Part shown: one piece after another, positions 9,682-18,798 of the stretch | How positions within the stretch are numbered: the stretch's first letter is position 1 | How the letters are laid out: every line of letters begins with the position of its first letter | Assembly: GCA_947041165.1 (NCBI GenBank) | Contig: CAMRCY010000008.1 | Span: forward strand, 1 to 64,000 | Reading direction: 5' to 3' | Length of the DNA stretch: 64,000 nt | Source: an uncultured Deferribacteraceae bacterium | GTDB lineage: Bacteria; Chrysiogenota; Deferribacteres; Deferribacterales; Mucispirillaceae | Notes under the pieces: generated by a model | The model's database searches: none | Seen by the model: the letters and a program-made list of their open reading frames with translations, nothing else | Told to the model about the DNA's origin: nothing | Made by a program: the position numbers and the translations under genes

Positions 9682-10554
9682 ATGAAGATAAGCTTAAAGA
9701 AAACTATTCACAAAATATTGCCACAGTACATTATAGATAGAAAAGAACCTATCTATAAATTTTTCTCTTATCTTATGTTAGATAAAGAAGGTTTAAATGG
9801 TTTAAAGTGTAAAACAAGAAAGGAAATGATTGCATCTATTCCTAAAGGTTCTAAAGTATTAGAAATTGGACCTTTCTTCTGTCCATTAATAGAAAACAAC
9901 GGCGAATATAATATTAAATATTTTGATGTTTTAGATACTAAACAACTACATATTAGAGCGGTAGAGTGGGGAGTAGCAACTGATAAAGTTCCAACTAAAA
10001 TTGATTATGTTTCTCCAAATGGCGACCTAACTATTATTGATGAAAAGTTTGATTATGTTATATCTTCACATAATATTGAGCATCACCCTGACCTTATTAA
10101 GCATTTAAAAATTATTGAAAACCTATTAGTTGATGGTGGAAAATTTATAGCTATTGTTCCTGATAAAAGATTGGCATATGATTACTTTCTTAATATTTCA
10201 TCAATAGCAGATATTATTGATGCTCACATTAACAAAGCAACAAAACATTCACTAACAAATATAATTAACCATAAATTAATACAAGCAGATCCTAATCCTG
10301 TTAAACATTTTTTCGGTATTCATGGTACAAAACCTTATCTTTCAGATCAGAAAGATAAGTTGGTAAATGTTGTAAATGAGTATCTTAACTCTGATAAATA
10401 TATTGATGTACATGCGTGGATATTTACACCGAGATCTTTTAAAGATAATATTGAAACTCTAAATAAGTTAGGATATATTAATTTAGAGATGAAAGAGTTA
10501 ACGATACCGATATTTAATTCATTTGAATTCGCTGCTGTGCTTCAGAAAAAATAA
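9682..10554 (+). CDS. Class I SAM-dependent methyltransferase, copy 1 of a tandem pair
   Basis: 290 residues. SAM motif I is KVLEIGPFFCPLIE; FDYVISSHNIEHHPDLIKHLKIIE and LLVDGGKFIAIVPDKR are the usual motif IV-VI region of Methyltransf_11/23 enzymes. The acceptor is not evident. Some similar enzymes act in cell-surface glycan synthesis, but no sugar genes surround these, so I leave the substrate open. AAAGGA precedes the ATG. The next gene is a clear duplicate. Confidence 0.8.
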   Translation: MKISLKKTIHKILPQYIIDRKEPIYKFFSYLMLDKEGLNGLKCKTRKEMIASIPKGSKVLEIGPFFCPLIENNGEYNIKYFDVLDTKQLHIRAVEWGVATDKVPTKIDYVSPNGDLTIIDEKFDYVISSHNIEHHPDLIKHLKIIENLLVDGGKFIAIVPDKRLAYDYFLNISSIADIIDAHINKATKHSLTNIINHKLIQADPNPVKHFFGIHGTKPYLSDQKDKLVNVVNEYLNSDKYIDVHAWIFTPRSFKDNIETLNKLGYINLEMKELTIPIFNSFEFAAVLQKK

Positions 10555-10585
10555 TTACATATAAAATTTGTTAAAAGGGATAATA

Positions 10586-11455
10586 ATGACATTGAAACAA
10601 ACTATTAAAAAAATATTACCTCAATATCTTTTAGATAGGAAAGAAGAATTATTTAAACCTATATCATATTTATTTTTAGATAAAGAAGGGTTGAAAGGTT
10701 TAAGATGTAAAACAAGAAAAGAGATGATTGCATCTATCCCTAAAGGATCTAAAGTATTAGAAATTGGTCCTTTTTTCTGTCCATTAATTGAAAATAACGG
10801 TGAATACGATATTAAGTATTTTGATGTTTTAAACACTGAGCAACTACATACGAGAGCGGTAAAGCATGAAGTACCTACTGATAAAGTTCCAACTAAAATT
10901 GATTATGTTTCTCCAATTGGCGACCTAACTATTATTGATGAAAAGTTTGATTATGTTATATCTTCACATAATATTGAGCATCACCCTGACCTTATTAAGC
11001 ATTTAAAAATTATAGAAAACCTATTAGTTGATGATGGTAAATTTATAGCTATTGTACCTGATAAAAGATTTACTTTAGATTATTTTATCAACACTTCCTC
11101 TATTGCTGACATTATTGATGCCTATGTTAATAAATTAACGAAACATTCGTTAAAAAGCACGACAAATTGCGAGTTTTTATTAGCGCATAACAATGCTTTT
11201 AAACATTTTTTTAGCATACACGGCGAAAAACCAAATCTTTCAAATCATAAAGAAGAGTTAAATAAAGTAATTGACAAATACCTTAACACAGATATGTATG
11301 TTGACGCACACGCATGGACATTTACTCCGAGGTCTTTCAAAGAAAATATAGAAACACTTAATAATTTAGGATATATTAATTTAGAGATAGAAGAATTAAC
11401 TATTCCGATATTTAGAAATTTTGAATTCGGTGTCGTGCTTCAGAAAAAGAAATAA
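10586..11455 (+). CDS. Class I SAM-dependent methyltransferase, copy 2 of a tandem pair
   Basis: 289 residues, co-linear with copy 1 along the whole length (LKQTIKKILPQYLLDRKEEL against LKKTIHKILPQYIIDRKEPI). I chose ATG 10586, with AAAGGG at 10573-10578, over an in-frame TTG at 10568. All SAM motifs are intact, so both copies look functional. Divergence is uneven: N- and C-terminal parts differ at many codons while about 155 bp in the middle are almost identical (see findings). The copies are 31 bp apart and probably co-transcribed. Confidence 0.8.
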   Translation: MTLKQTIKKILPQYLLDRKEELFKPISYLFLDKEGLKGLRCKTRKEMIASIPKGSKVLEIGPFFCPLIENNGEYDIKYFDVLNTEQLHTRAVKHEVPTDKVPTKIDYVSPIGDLTIIDEKFDYVISSHNIEHHPDLIKHLKIIENLLVDDGKFIAIVPDKRFTLDYFINTSSIADIIDAYVNKLTKHSLKSTTNCEFLLAHNNAFKHFFSIHGEKPNLSNHKEELNKVIDKYLNTDMYVDAHAWTFTPRSFKENIETLNNLGYINLEIEELTIPIFRNFEFGVVLQKKK

Positions 11456-11600
11456 TTGAAGAAGTTTTCTTTAACATCTCATAGATTTTTATTTAAGAGT
11501 TTTTAAATTTATTAATATATTTGGAAATTTTATGTTTGATTGTTAGATACAAAACTAATAAGTTAGGTTCCCTAAGTTAAGGTTAAGTTCCCTAAGTAAT

Positions 11601-11895
11601 GTTAAGTTAGTACAAGTTAGGTAGTAAGTTTACTTAAACAACTAAAGTAAGTTAAGTTAGTGCAAGTTAGGCAGGTAAGTTTACTAAAACAACTAAAGTA
11701 AGTTAAGTTAGTGCAAGTTAGGCAGTAAGTTTACTAAAACAACTAAAGTAAGTTAAGTTAGTGCAAGTTAGGTAGGTAAGTTTTACTAAAACAACTAAAG
11801 TAAGTTAAGTTAGTGCAAGTTAGACAGTAAGTTTACTTAAGCAACTAAAGTAAGGCTAAGTTAAGTTTACTAAAATAAGTTAAATAAGTTAAACA
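11601..11895 (+). repeat. 50-bp intergenic tandem repeat, five copies
   Basis: Units begin at 11601, 11651, 11702, 11752 and 11804 and are 50, 51, 50, 52 and 50 bp long. Each starts GTTAAGTTAGTGCAAGTTAG and ends AACTAAAGTAA. A partly decayed tail runs to 11895, and two copies of a shorter related unit (TTCCCTAAGT) precede it from 11568. There are no spacers. The rest of the 724-bp gap (11456-12179) holds no gene or clear terminator, only a small dyad CGCTAT-GT-ATAGCG at 12134-12147. Confidence 0.9.
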
Positions 11896-12179
11896 TTTTA
11901 ATTACACTAGATCAATCTCGTCTATTAACAAATATTAATTATCAAGTTCATATACCATCTACTCAGCTTACTATTCGATCATCCAACTCGTTACTTATCT
12001 ATATAATTAATCGTACAACAATCACAAGTTTTGTTAATGAATTTTCACAATACGCAATATCGCCATAAATCAATTTAAAATTGTAAAAATCATCTTATTA
12101 TTACATCTAAACATCAAATACAGCAAGTGGTAACGCTATGTATAGCGACAAATACCGCCATAACGCCCTCGCCACAGTA

Positions 12180-12647
12180 TTATGCAAGATCTACTGTCTT
12201 ACCTTTAGGTCTAACTGTTAAGACTGGACAAGGAGCCGTTCTAACAACTTTTTCAGCTGTTGAACCAAATAATACATGACCCAGCCCTGTTCTGCCATGT
12301 GTACCGATTATAATTAAATCAAAATTACCTTCTTCTGCTTCTTTATTTATCTCTAAATATGGTGTACCTTTTAGCAATTTCTTACCATATTTTACATCCT
12401 TTAAAATAGGCATATTCAAAGTAAAATCTTCAAACTGTTTAAGTGCACCCTCTTCAAACTCTTTTGATATATTTGTCATCATCATCTGTGGAAGATAGAA
12501 TGAAATGATATTTGACTCATCAAATAAAACATGTACTATCTCAAGCTCTGCCTTTAATATCTTCTGCATTTCAATAGCATATGATAAAGCATAGTGCGAT
12601 GCCTCAGAAAAATCTGTTGGGAATAAAATCTTTTTAACATATTTCAT
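12180..12647 (-). CDS. Universal stress protein (UspA family)
   Basis: 155 residues of the Usp Rossmann-like fold. KILFPTDFSEASHYAL at the N-terminus and GTHGRTGLGHVLFGSTAEKV near the C-terminus give the ATP-binding G-2x-G-9x-G-S/T pattern, so this is an ATP-binding type Usp. Members respond to starvation and stress; the partner is not shown. AAGGA stands before the ATG. Last gene of the minus-strand run that starts at 18315, 18 bp after a receiver-like gene. Confidence 0.92.
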   Translation of the reverse strand: MKYVKKILFPTDFSEASHYALSYAIEMQKILKAELEIVHVLFDESNIISFYLPQMMMTNISKEFEEGALKQFEDFTLNMPILKDVKYGKKLLKGTPYLEINKEAEEGNFDLIIIGTHGRTGLGHVLFGSTAEKVVRTAPCPVLTVRPKGKTVDLA

Positions 12648-12665
12648 ATTTCACGTCCTTATAAC

Positions 12666-13031
12666 TTAATTAAAAAAATTAAGTGCTTTATCTATTGTAA
12701 GTAGAATATCTTTGATATCTGTATTGATATCAAGTATATCATACACGCCTAACTCATTTGATATAAATATTTTATCTGCTGTCAACTCTTCAGCTAATAC
12801 TATAACTGGAAATTTAAGAAGATTAATATTCAACTCTAAATCTAACTCATATAACGATTTATATAACGAATCGTCTACTATTAGAAGATTAAAATCGTAT
12901 CCATAAATCAGTGACAAGATTTTTTCACTCGTCTTTGCATCGATAATAGTTATGCCAAGTCCTGTGTAGATTTTATTCAATCTCTCCACAAAACTTGTTT
13001 CAACACCTAATGCTAATATATTTTTTTTCAT
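12666..13031 (-). CDS. Degenerate response-regulator receiver-like protein
   Basis: 121 residues with the alternating pattern of a receiver domain. A hydrophobic strand leads to VDD (Asp53/Asp54 at the phosphoacceptor position), then FPVIVLAEELTAD and ELGVYDILD near the end. The N-terminal acidic pair that binds Mg is absent (GVETS) and the usual Lys of the fifth strand is missing, so it may be a pseudo-receiver. No output domain. It lies between tatD and uspA. The assignment is by pattern, not a firm family match. Confidence 0.55.
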   Translation of the reverse strand: MKKNILALGVETSFVERLNKIYTGLGITIIDAKTSEKILSLIYGYDFNLLIVDDSLYKSLYELDLELNINLLKFPVIVLAEELTADKIFISNELGVYDILDINTDIKDILLTIDKALNFFN

Positions 13032-13051
13032 AAACTTAACACATACTCTAA

Positions 13052-13834
13052 TTAAATATTAAAAACAGATTTGGTGTTTTTATCTAATATATCTGCTAAT
13101 TCTTTTTCTGCTATATTTAATAACTCTGCGATAAAGCTAAATGTGTATTTAACAAATGCTGGCTCGTTGTTTTTAACTTTTCCACGCATAGCAGATGGAG
13201 TTAAAAATGGTGAATCAGTTTCAATCAATAATTTATCAAGTGGAATAAATTTAACCATATCTCTTATTTCGCCTGCATTTTTATAAGTTACATTACCTGC
13301 AATTGATATATGAAATCCGTTACTTATTGCACAATCTAAAACTTTTTTATCACCGTTATAACAATGAATAATTCCACCATTATTTTTGACTGCAAGTTCA
13401 GATGATAAAATATCTACCATTCTATCTGACGATTCTCTATTATGGATCACGATAGGTTTTGATAGCTCTATAGACATATTTAAAAATTCAATAAACACTT
13501 TCTCTTGAACTTCTCGTGGAGAGTGATCTCTAAAAAAATCAAGTCCAATTTCACCAATCGCTACAACTTTATCGTTTGATGCAAGTTTTATAAAATCATC
13601 ATGCATGGTTGATTTATATCCATCAGAATCTGAAGGATGAACACCAACTGTTGCATATATATTATCATACCTGTTTGCAATGTTTACAGCTTCAACACTC
13701 TTGCTGTAATCTGTGCCTATCGTAATCATACGCTTTACGCCGTTACTCTCAGCTCTTGCAATAGTCGCTTCAACTTCTTCGATCGGAATATAGTTAAGAT
13801 GACAATGTGTATCTGTTAAAAATATATCACTCAT
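13052..13834 (-). CDS. tatD: TatD-family metal-dependent deoxyribonuclease
   Basis: 260 residues. Metal ligands are in TDTHCHLN, GEIGLDFFRD, IVIHNRES, IIHCYNGD and ETDSPFLTP. TatD proteins are 3'-5' DNases acting in DNA repair or turnover, and some have D-aminoacyl-tRNA deacylase roles. The ATG overlaps the metG stop by one base (TAATG), so the two are coupled; metG-tatD is a widespread pair. Confidence 0.93.
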   Translation of the reverse strand: MSDIFLTDTHCHLNYIPIEEVEATIARAESNGVKRMITIGTDYSKSVEAVNIANRYDNIYATVGVHPSDSDGYKSTMHDDFIKLASNDKVVAIGEIGLDFFRDHSPREVQEKVFIEFLNMSIELSKPIVIHNRESSDRMVDILSSELAVKNNGGIIHCYNGDKKVLDCAISNGFHISIAGNVTYKNAGEIRDMVKFIPLDKLLIETDSPFLTPSAMRGKVKNNEPAFVKYTFSFIAELLNIAEKELADILDKNTKSVFNI

Positions 13835-15765
13835 TACTTTATCTTCGTACCTGCCTTAATTGATTCTGGCAACTCTAATAATTGATGTTTACCATCATCA
13901 GCTGTTGCTGCTAAAATCATACCGTTCGATTCAACACCCATTAATTTAGCTGGCAATAAGTTAGTTATAACTGCAACTGTTTTACCAACTAGATCTGTAG
14001 GTTCAAATGTTTTACCTATTCCTGAAACAATAATTCTTGGCTCATCGCCACAATCAACAGACATTTTTAAAAGTTTGTCAGATTTAGGAACTCTTTCAGC
14101 ACCTAAAATTTTACCAGCTTTAATTTCAACTTTTTCAAAATCAGTAAAATTTATCTTTTCAATAACATCTTTCTTTATCTCTTTATCAACTTTTGGAGTA
14201 ACTTCTTTTAACATCTCTACTTCATCAATCCTAGGAAAAATCTGCTTAACTTCATCAAGCTTCACACCTGATTTTAAAATTTTAATTTTCTTTAGATCAT
14301 CAACAGATGTAACCTTTTCAAGTGTATCATCACCCGTTACTGCTTTATAAATTTTAACAGATGAGTCTGGCATAAATGGATAGATAAAGTATGAGATCAA
14401 TCTTATCGCATCAAGTATCAAATATAATATAGAGCCTAATCGATCGTGACTACTTTCATCCTTTGCTAAGTTCCACGGTTTCATCGCATCAATATATTTA
14501 TTCAATGATGATATAATTTCCCATACCGTCATCAACGCTTTATTGAAAGCTAAATTATTTAATCGCTTATCTATCGTATCTATACTGCTTACAATATACT
14601 CATATATCTCATCATCTTCTTTTGCAGGAGTGTTATATTCTGGAACAACTCTATCAAAATATTTATCTAATAAACCGAGCGTTCTTGAAACAAGATTTCC
14701 TAGATCATTTGCAAGATCAGTATTAACTCTATGGATAAGTGCTTTATATGAAAAATCTCCATCTAAGCCGAACGGAACTTCTCTCATCAAAAAATATCTA
14801 AAAGCATCAGCTGAAAATTTTGTAATTATAAAATTTGGATCAATAGCGTTACCCATTGATTTACTCATTTTCTTTCCATCAACAGTCCACCATCCATGAG
14901 CAAAAATAGATTTTGGAAGTTCAATACCAGCACTCATCAACATCGCAGGCCAGTATACAGCATGGAAACGTATTATATCTTTTCCAACAACATGATAATC
15001 AATAGGCCAAAACTTTTTACGATCGCTATCTTTATCAAAATAACCGAGCGCTGATAAATAGTTCGTTAACGCATCTATCCAAACATAGATAACATGATCG
15101 CTATCTTGATCAACTTTGATACCCCAACTGAAATTAACTCTACTTATTGATAGATCTCTAAGTCCTTCAGATACAAATGAAATAATCTCATTCTTTCTAG
15201 ATTCTGGTTTAATGAAATCAGGATTTGCTTTTATATGTTCTAAAATTTGATCTTGATATTTAGAAAGTTTAAAGAAGTATGACGCCTCTTTTAACTCTTT
15301 TGTAACTCTTCCACAATCAGGACAAATATTCTCATCTATCAACTGTGTTTCTGTCCAATAACTTTCACAAGGTGTGCAGTATGCTCCAGAATATTCACCT
15401 AGATACACATCACCTTTATCTTTCATTATATTATATAATTTAAGCACAGCTTCTTTATGATATGCATCCGTTGTTCTTATGAAAGCATCGTTACCTATAT
15501 TTAGGTTGCTCCATAACTGTTTAAAATTTTGCATGTTTTTATCAGCTAAATCTTTAGGAGATATATTTTGTTCTTTAGCAGACTCTTCAATCTTTTGCCC
15601 ATGCTCATCTGTTCCAGTTAGAAAGAATTTTTCATAACCTAGCAACGCTTTATATCTAGATATAACATCAGCTGCAACAGTTGTATAAGCATGCCCTATA
15701 TGCGGTTTATCATTAACAAAATATATCGGTGTTGATACATAAAATGTTTTATTATCTTTAGACAT
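13834..15765 (-). CDS. metG: Methionyl-tRNA synthetase with C-terminal tRNA-binding domain
   Basis: 643 residues. HIGH at 22-25, KKMSKS around residue 300, and a zinc knuckle (CTPCESYW, then CPDCG, about 128-150). The anticodon-binding helices follow, and from about 540 an EMAP/Trbp111-like domain (FEKVEIKAGKILGAERVPKS, with KLLKMSVDCGDE) that promotes dimerisation and tRNA binding. It charges both initiator and elongator tRNA-Met. It sits 20 bp after ricT in the holB-ricT-metG-tatD order. Confidence 0.97.
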   Translation of the reverse strand: MSKDNKTFYVSTPIYFVNDKPHIGHAYTTVAADVISRYKALLGYEKFFLTGTDEHGQKIEESAKEQNISPKDLADKNMQNFKQLWSNLNIGNDAFIRTTDAYHKEAVLKLYNIMKDKGDVYLGEYSGAYCTPCESYWTETQLIDENICPDCGRVTKELKEASYFFKLSKYQDQILEHIKANPDFIKPESRKNEIISFVSEGLRDLSISRVNFSWGIKVDQDSDHVIYVWIDALTNYLSALGYFDKDSDRKKFWPIDYHVVGKDIIRFHAVYWPAMLMSAGIELPKSIFAHGWWTVDGKKMSKSMGNAIDPNFIITKFSADAFRYFLMREVPFGLDGDFSYKALIHRVNTDLANDLGNLVSRTLGLLDKYFDRVVPEYNTPAKEDDEIYEYIVSSIDTIDKRLNNLAFNKALMTVWEIISSLNKYIDAMKPWNLAKDESSHDRLGSILYLILDAIRLISYFIYPFMPDSSVKIYKAVTGDDTLEKVTSVDDLKKIKILKSGVKLDEVKQIFPRIDEVEMLKEVTPKVDKEIKKDVIEKINFTDFEKVEIKAGKILGAERVPKSDKLLKMSVDCGDEPRIIVSGIGKTFEPTDLVGKTVAVITNLLPAKLMGVESNGMILAATADDGKHQLLELPESIKAGTKIK

Positions 15766-15785
15766 TATTTCTATTATCCTTCAAT

Positions 15786-16505
15786 TTAATCTTTATCAAC
15801 TATTACAAAATCATCGATAACTTCATCAGCAACTTTATCTTTATCAACATATAAATGTTCTGCATTATATCCGTCTTTTTCAAAAACAAGACAACACATT
15901 AATCTTCCACATACACCAGATATTTTAATAGGATTTAATATTAGATTTTGTTTCTTCGCCATTTTTATTGATATGTTATCGAACTTATGTAGGAACGATG
16001 CACAACAAAACTCTCTCCCACACAATCCAAACCCACCTAACATTTTTGTAGCATCTCTAACGCCGATCTGCCTCATCTCAATTCGTGTTTTAAATATTCT
16101 AGCTAAGTCTTTAACCAATTGTCTAAAATCAACCCTACCTTCTGCTGTGAAAAAATATGTTAACTTTGATCTATCAAGTGAGAACTCACAAGTTATCAAC
16201 TTCATATCAAGTTTAGCTTCTTTAAGCAATGTTCTACACTCTTTAAATGCTTTAGGGACATCTTTTTTATTGTTCTCATCTTTCTCTATATCCTCAGCTG
16301 TTGCTTTACGGATAAGAGATTTCATCTCTTGGTTATCTTCAACTTCAATCTCACGTTTAAGAACCATAACAATTCCTATATCTTCGCCTTTATCAGCCTC
16401 TATAACCACTTTCTCATTTATCACACAATCTATATTCTTCGGTAGATAGTCGTAGACCTTGCCTGCATCTCTAAACTTAACTCCTACTGCTTCAAATTTT
16501 TTCAC
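15786..16505 (-). CDS. PSP1 C-terminal domain protein (RicT/YaaT-like)
   Basis: 239 residues. The second half is the PSP1 domain: KLITCEFSLDRSKLTYFFTA, RIEMRQIGVRDATKMLGGFG, then the Cys-rich LCGREFCCASFL and ISGVCGRLMCCLVFE. In Bacillus, RicT (YaaT) forms an Fe-S complex with RicA and RicF that aids RNase Y-dependent mRNA maturation; the conserved Cys cluster here is compatible. The start is GTG with GAGG six bases before it, and the first 14 bases overlap holB. Confidence 0.88.
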   Translation of the reverse strand: MKKFEAVGVKFRDAGKVYDYLPKNIDCVINEKVVIEADKGEDIGIVMVLKREIEVEDNQEMKSLIRKATAEDIEKDENNKKDVPKAFKECRTLLKEAKLDMKLITCEFSLDRSKLTYFFTAEGRVDFRQLVKDLARIFKTRIEMRQIGVRDATKMLGGFGLCGREFCCASFLHKFDNISIKMAKKQNLILNPIKISGVCGRLMCCLVFEKDGYNAEHLYVDKDKVADEVIDDFVIVDKD

Positions 16506-17382
16506 TTAATACCTCAACTATCTTTGATGCAAAATTAGATTTAATTAAATCCAAATTCACATTATAGTTTAACCTTTTTAAAATTTCTAACATATAACTA
16601 CTTAACTCTGAAAGTTCATAATAACCTGTTTCTTTATATAATACTAGCACATAAGAATATATATTAGATACAACCATAAATAATGTTTTGGTATCTGGAA
16701 CTGATCTGATATATTCCACAAACTTGACAAACTCTTTATCAATTAACAACTGATTAACATTTATAATATTACTATCTAAAATATCTAACGCTTTACCGAT
16801 TGAACCATATGATAATGATACAGCTGTATCAATAAACGGTATATCAGGACGTAAACTTTTTACTGCATCTTTAACATCATGAGATTCAAGTGGTTTAAAC
16901 ATAATGTTCACAGCTCTTGATCTAATCGTTGCTAATATTTCATCATATCTATCTGTTATTAGAAAAAATATCGTTGAGTCTGTTGGCTCTTCCAATGTCT
17001 TTAATAATATGTTAGCAGCAACAACTTGATTAGTAGCAGATAACATATCTGCATCATCTATAATAACTATCTTATATGTTCCAACCGATGCCGTCATAGA
17101 TATATTTAAAATTAATTCTCTAATATTATCAGCTAACAAACTCTCTCTATTATACTGATATATATCAGGGTGCATACCTTCATCTATCATCTTGCAACTT
17201 CTACATACACATTTAGAGAAATATACTTTCTCTTCACAACTAAGATATTTAGCTATATTTGTTGCAAAATACTTTTTACCAATTCCTTTAAGTCCTGAAA
17301 ATATATATGCATGATGTAAACGATTAGATTTAATTGTACGCAAAAATAATTCTATCTGTTTATCATGTCCGTAAAAATTCAT
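16492..17382 (-). CDS. holB: DNA polymerase III delta' subunit (clamp loader)
   Basis: 296 residues, AAA+ type. GLKGIGKKYFATNIAKYL is the P-loop; a zinc module follows with Cys spacing CVCRSC. IVIIDDADML is Walker B and LLKTLEEPTDSTIFFLITDR leads to the arginine-finger region IRSRAV. It takes part in loading the beta clamp. The ATG follows the stop of the MOSC-MogA gene directly. The P-loop is intact, so this resembles delta' proteins that keep Walker A rather than the degenerate E. coli type. Confidence 0.88.
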   Translation of the reverse strand: MNFYGHDKQIELFLRTIKSNRLHHAYIFSGLKGIGKKYFATNIAKYLSCEEKVYFSKCVCRSCKMIDEGMHPDIYQYNRESLLADNIRELILNISMTASVGTYKIVIIDDADMLSATNQVVAANILLKTLEEPTDSTIFFLITDRYDEILATIRSRAVNIMFKPLESHDVKDAVKSLRPDIPFIDTAVSLSYGSIGKALDILDSNIINVNQLLIDKEFVKFVEYIRSVPDTKTLFMVVSNIYSYVLVLYKETGYYELSELSSYMLEILKRLNYNVNLDLIKSNFASKIVEVLSEKI

Positions 17383-18315
17383 CTATACAGTGCCACAATC
17401 ACTCGGATCATCATTAATCTTATCAATAGTATGCTGTAACGCATCTACTATAAATGATAAGTTTTCAACAGCAGCTTTTACACTACCTGGCAGATTGATT
17501 ATAAGTGCTTTACCACGAATACCAACAACTGCTCTTGATATTAACGCTCTCTTAGTAAGTTTGTAACTCTCCATTCTCATCGCCTCTTCAAAACCTGGAA
17601 GACGTCTATCTAATAACGGTAATGTAACATCAGGTGCTATATCACGAGTTGAAACACCAGTTGATCCATCTGTAATAATTATATCAAAATTTTGAGTGTC
17701 AGCGAAATCTTTCAAATACATCTCTAACTTATCTGTATCATCAGGGATCATATCTAATCTAACAAATGATGGATTTAATTTCTCTGTTACATATTTAACG
17801 AGCGCTGGACCAGTTTCATCTATACGCTGACCCTTAGAACCTTTATCAGATAATGTTATAATACCAATCGATATAGCTTTCTTAGGGATAACTTCGATAC
17901 TATCACCAACTTTCATCTCGCCACCACTATTAACAACTGCAAAAATACCCTCTTTAGGCATAACACAATCGCCAGCTTGATAATATATAGCACACTTATT
18001 ATGACAAACTTTTCCTATCTGTGAAATCGTCATATCAATACCGTTCACAATTAATCTAGTTCCTACTGGAAACGCAAGAAGATCTATATTTTGGGTTGTT
18101 ACATTTTCAGCAAAATCACCAGACTTAACATCTAAACCTTTTGCAACCATAGTGTTAATTGACTCAATCGCAAGTAAAGATATCTGACGATGCCAAGACG
18201 AATCGCCATGTGCATCACTCTCTATACCAAAATTATTTATAAAATTTGCTTTCTCAACATTTGCCTTACGCATACCTTTTTTGGCAGATATAGAAATACT
18301 GTGGATACTACTCAT
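17383..18315 (-). CDS. MOSC domain-MogA/MoaB fusion, molybdenum cofactor protein
   Basis: 310 residues in two domains. Residues 1-145 are a MOSC domain, with the conserved Cys in ISQIGKVCHNKCAIYYQAGDC and FAENVTTQNIDL. Residues 148-310 are MogA/MoaB-like, with GIITLSDKGSKGQRIDETGP, IIITDGSTGVSTRDIAPDVT and the metal/AMP loop RRLPGFEEAMR. MogA adenylylates molybdopterin before Mo insertion; MOSC domains handle sulfur or Mo cofactor transfer. The fusion occurs in several anaerobe lineages and implies a Mo- or W-enzyme elsewhere. GAGG precedes the ATG. Confidence 0.9.
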   Translation of the reverse strand: MSSIHSISISAKKGMRKANVEKANFINNFGIESDAHGDSSWHRQISLLAIESINTMVAKGLDVKSGDFAENVTTQNIDLLAFPVGTRLIVNGIDMTISQIGKVCHNKCAIYYQAGDCVMPKEGIFAVVNSGGEMKVGDSIEVIPKKAISIGIITLSDKGSKGQRIDETGPALVKYVTEKLNPSFVRLDMIPDDTDKLEMYLKDFADTQNFDIIITDGSTGVSTRDIAPDVTLPLLDRRLPGFEEAMRMESYKLTKRALISRAVVGIRGKALIINLPGSVKAAVENLSFIVDALQHTIDKINDDPSDCGTV

Positions 18316-18545
18316 TAAACATACCTCATATTGCTAGCTAAACAGCTAAACTTTTCAATATTATACATTTAAATAATATAAATTACCAGTGATAAGATCA
18401 TATTTATACATCTAAATAGATTTTATGAAACTAACTCTTTGCTATCATTTATATTATTTGTTTTAGTTATTATGAACTGAATTAAATATCAACTATCTTG
18501 TATATATAAAGAAATGTATATAACCGTATCGTAACACTATCTACA

Positions 18546-18573
18546 TTGCTTTAAAAAGTTTTTATAGTATAAT
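18546..18573 (+). promoter_or_regulatory. Strong sigma-70-like promoter upstream of the HMA gene
   Basis: TTGCTT (18546-18551), 16-bp spacer and consensus TATAAT (18568-18573). The predicted start near 18580 would give a leader of about 220 nt before the HMA ORF, beginning at the 7-bp closing stem described next. Confidence 0.6.
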
Positions 18574-18578
18574 GGACG

Positions 18579-18641
18579 AGTAAGTATTATATGTAACCTT
18601 TGGCAACGGATATATCTTTAGAAACCGTTAACCAACTTACT
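18579..18641 (+). other. Possible structured RNA leader before the HMA gene
   Basis: AGTAAGT (18579-18585) and ACTTACT (18635-18641) can close a 63-nt domain. Inside it AACGG (18605-18609) pairs with CCGTT (18625-18629). The domain starts at the predicted transcription start. I could not match it to a known riboswitch or small RNA. The remaining leader to 18798 shows no further clear element, and the upstream half of the gap (18316-18540) shows nothing. Confidence 0.3.
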
Positions 18642-18798
18642 ATACAAACACTCTAGAAATATCTATACGTATACCATGCTTTAAAGTTTATTAACAGATA
18701 AGTGCATGTAAAGTAAGTCTTGAGATACATATTTTAATTTATACTTTTGATATATCTATTTTGCTATATCATATAAATAATTAGACATGGAGAGAATT

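Noticed and set aside
11601-11853. CRISPR array
   Set aside because: Units are contiguous with no unique spacers, and no cas genes are nearby. The same holds for the 39-bp and 63-bp arrays.
18579-18641. tRNA gene
   Set aside because: The outer 7-bp stem looks like an acceptor stem, but there is no T-arm GGTTC..., no proper D or anticodon stem and no CCA.
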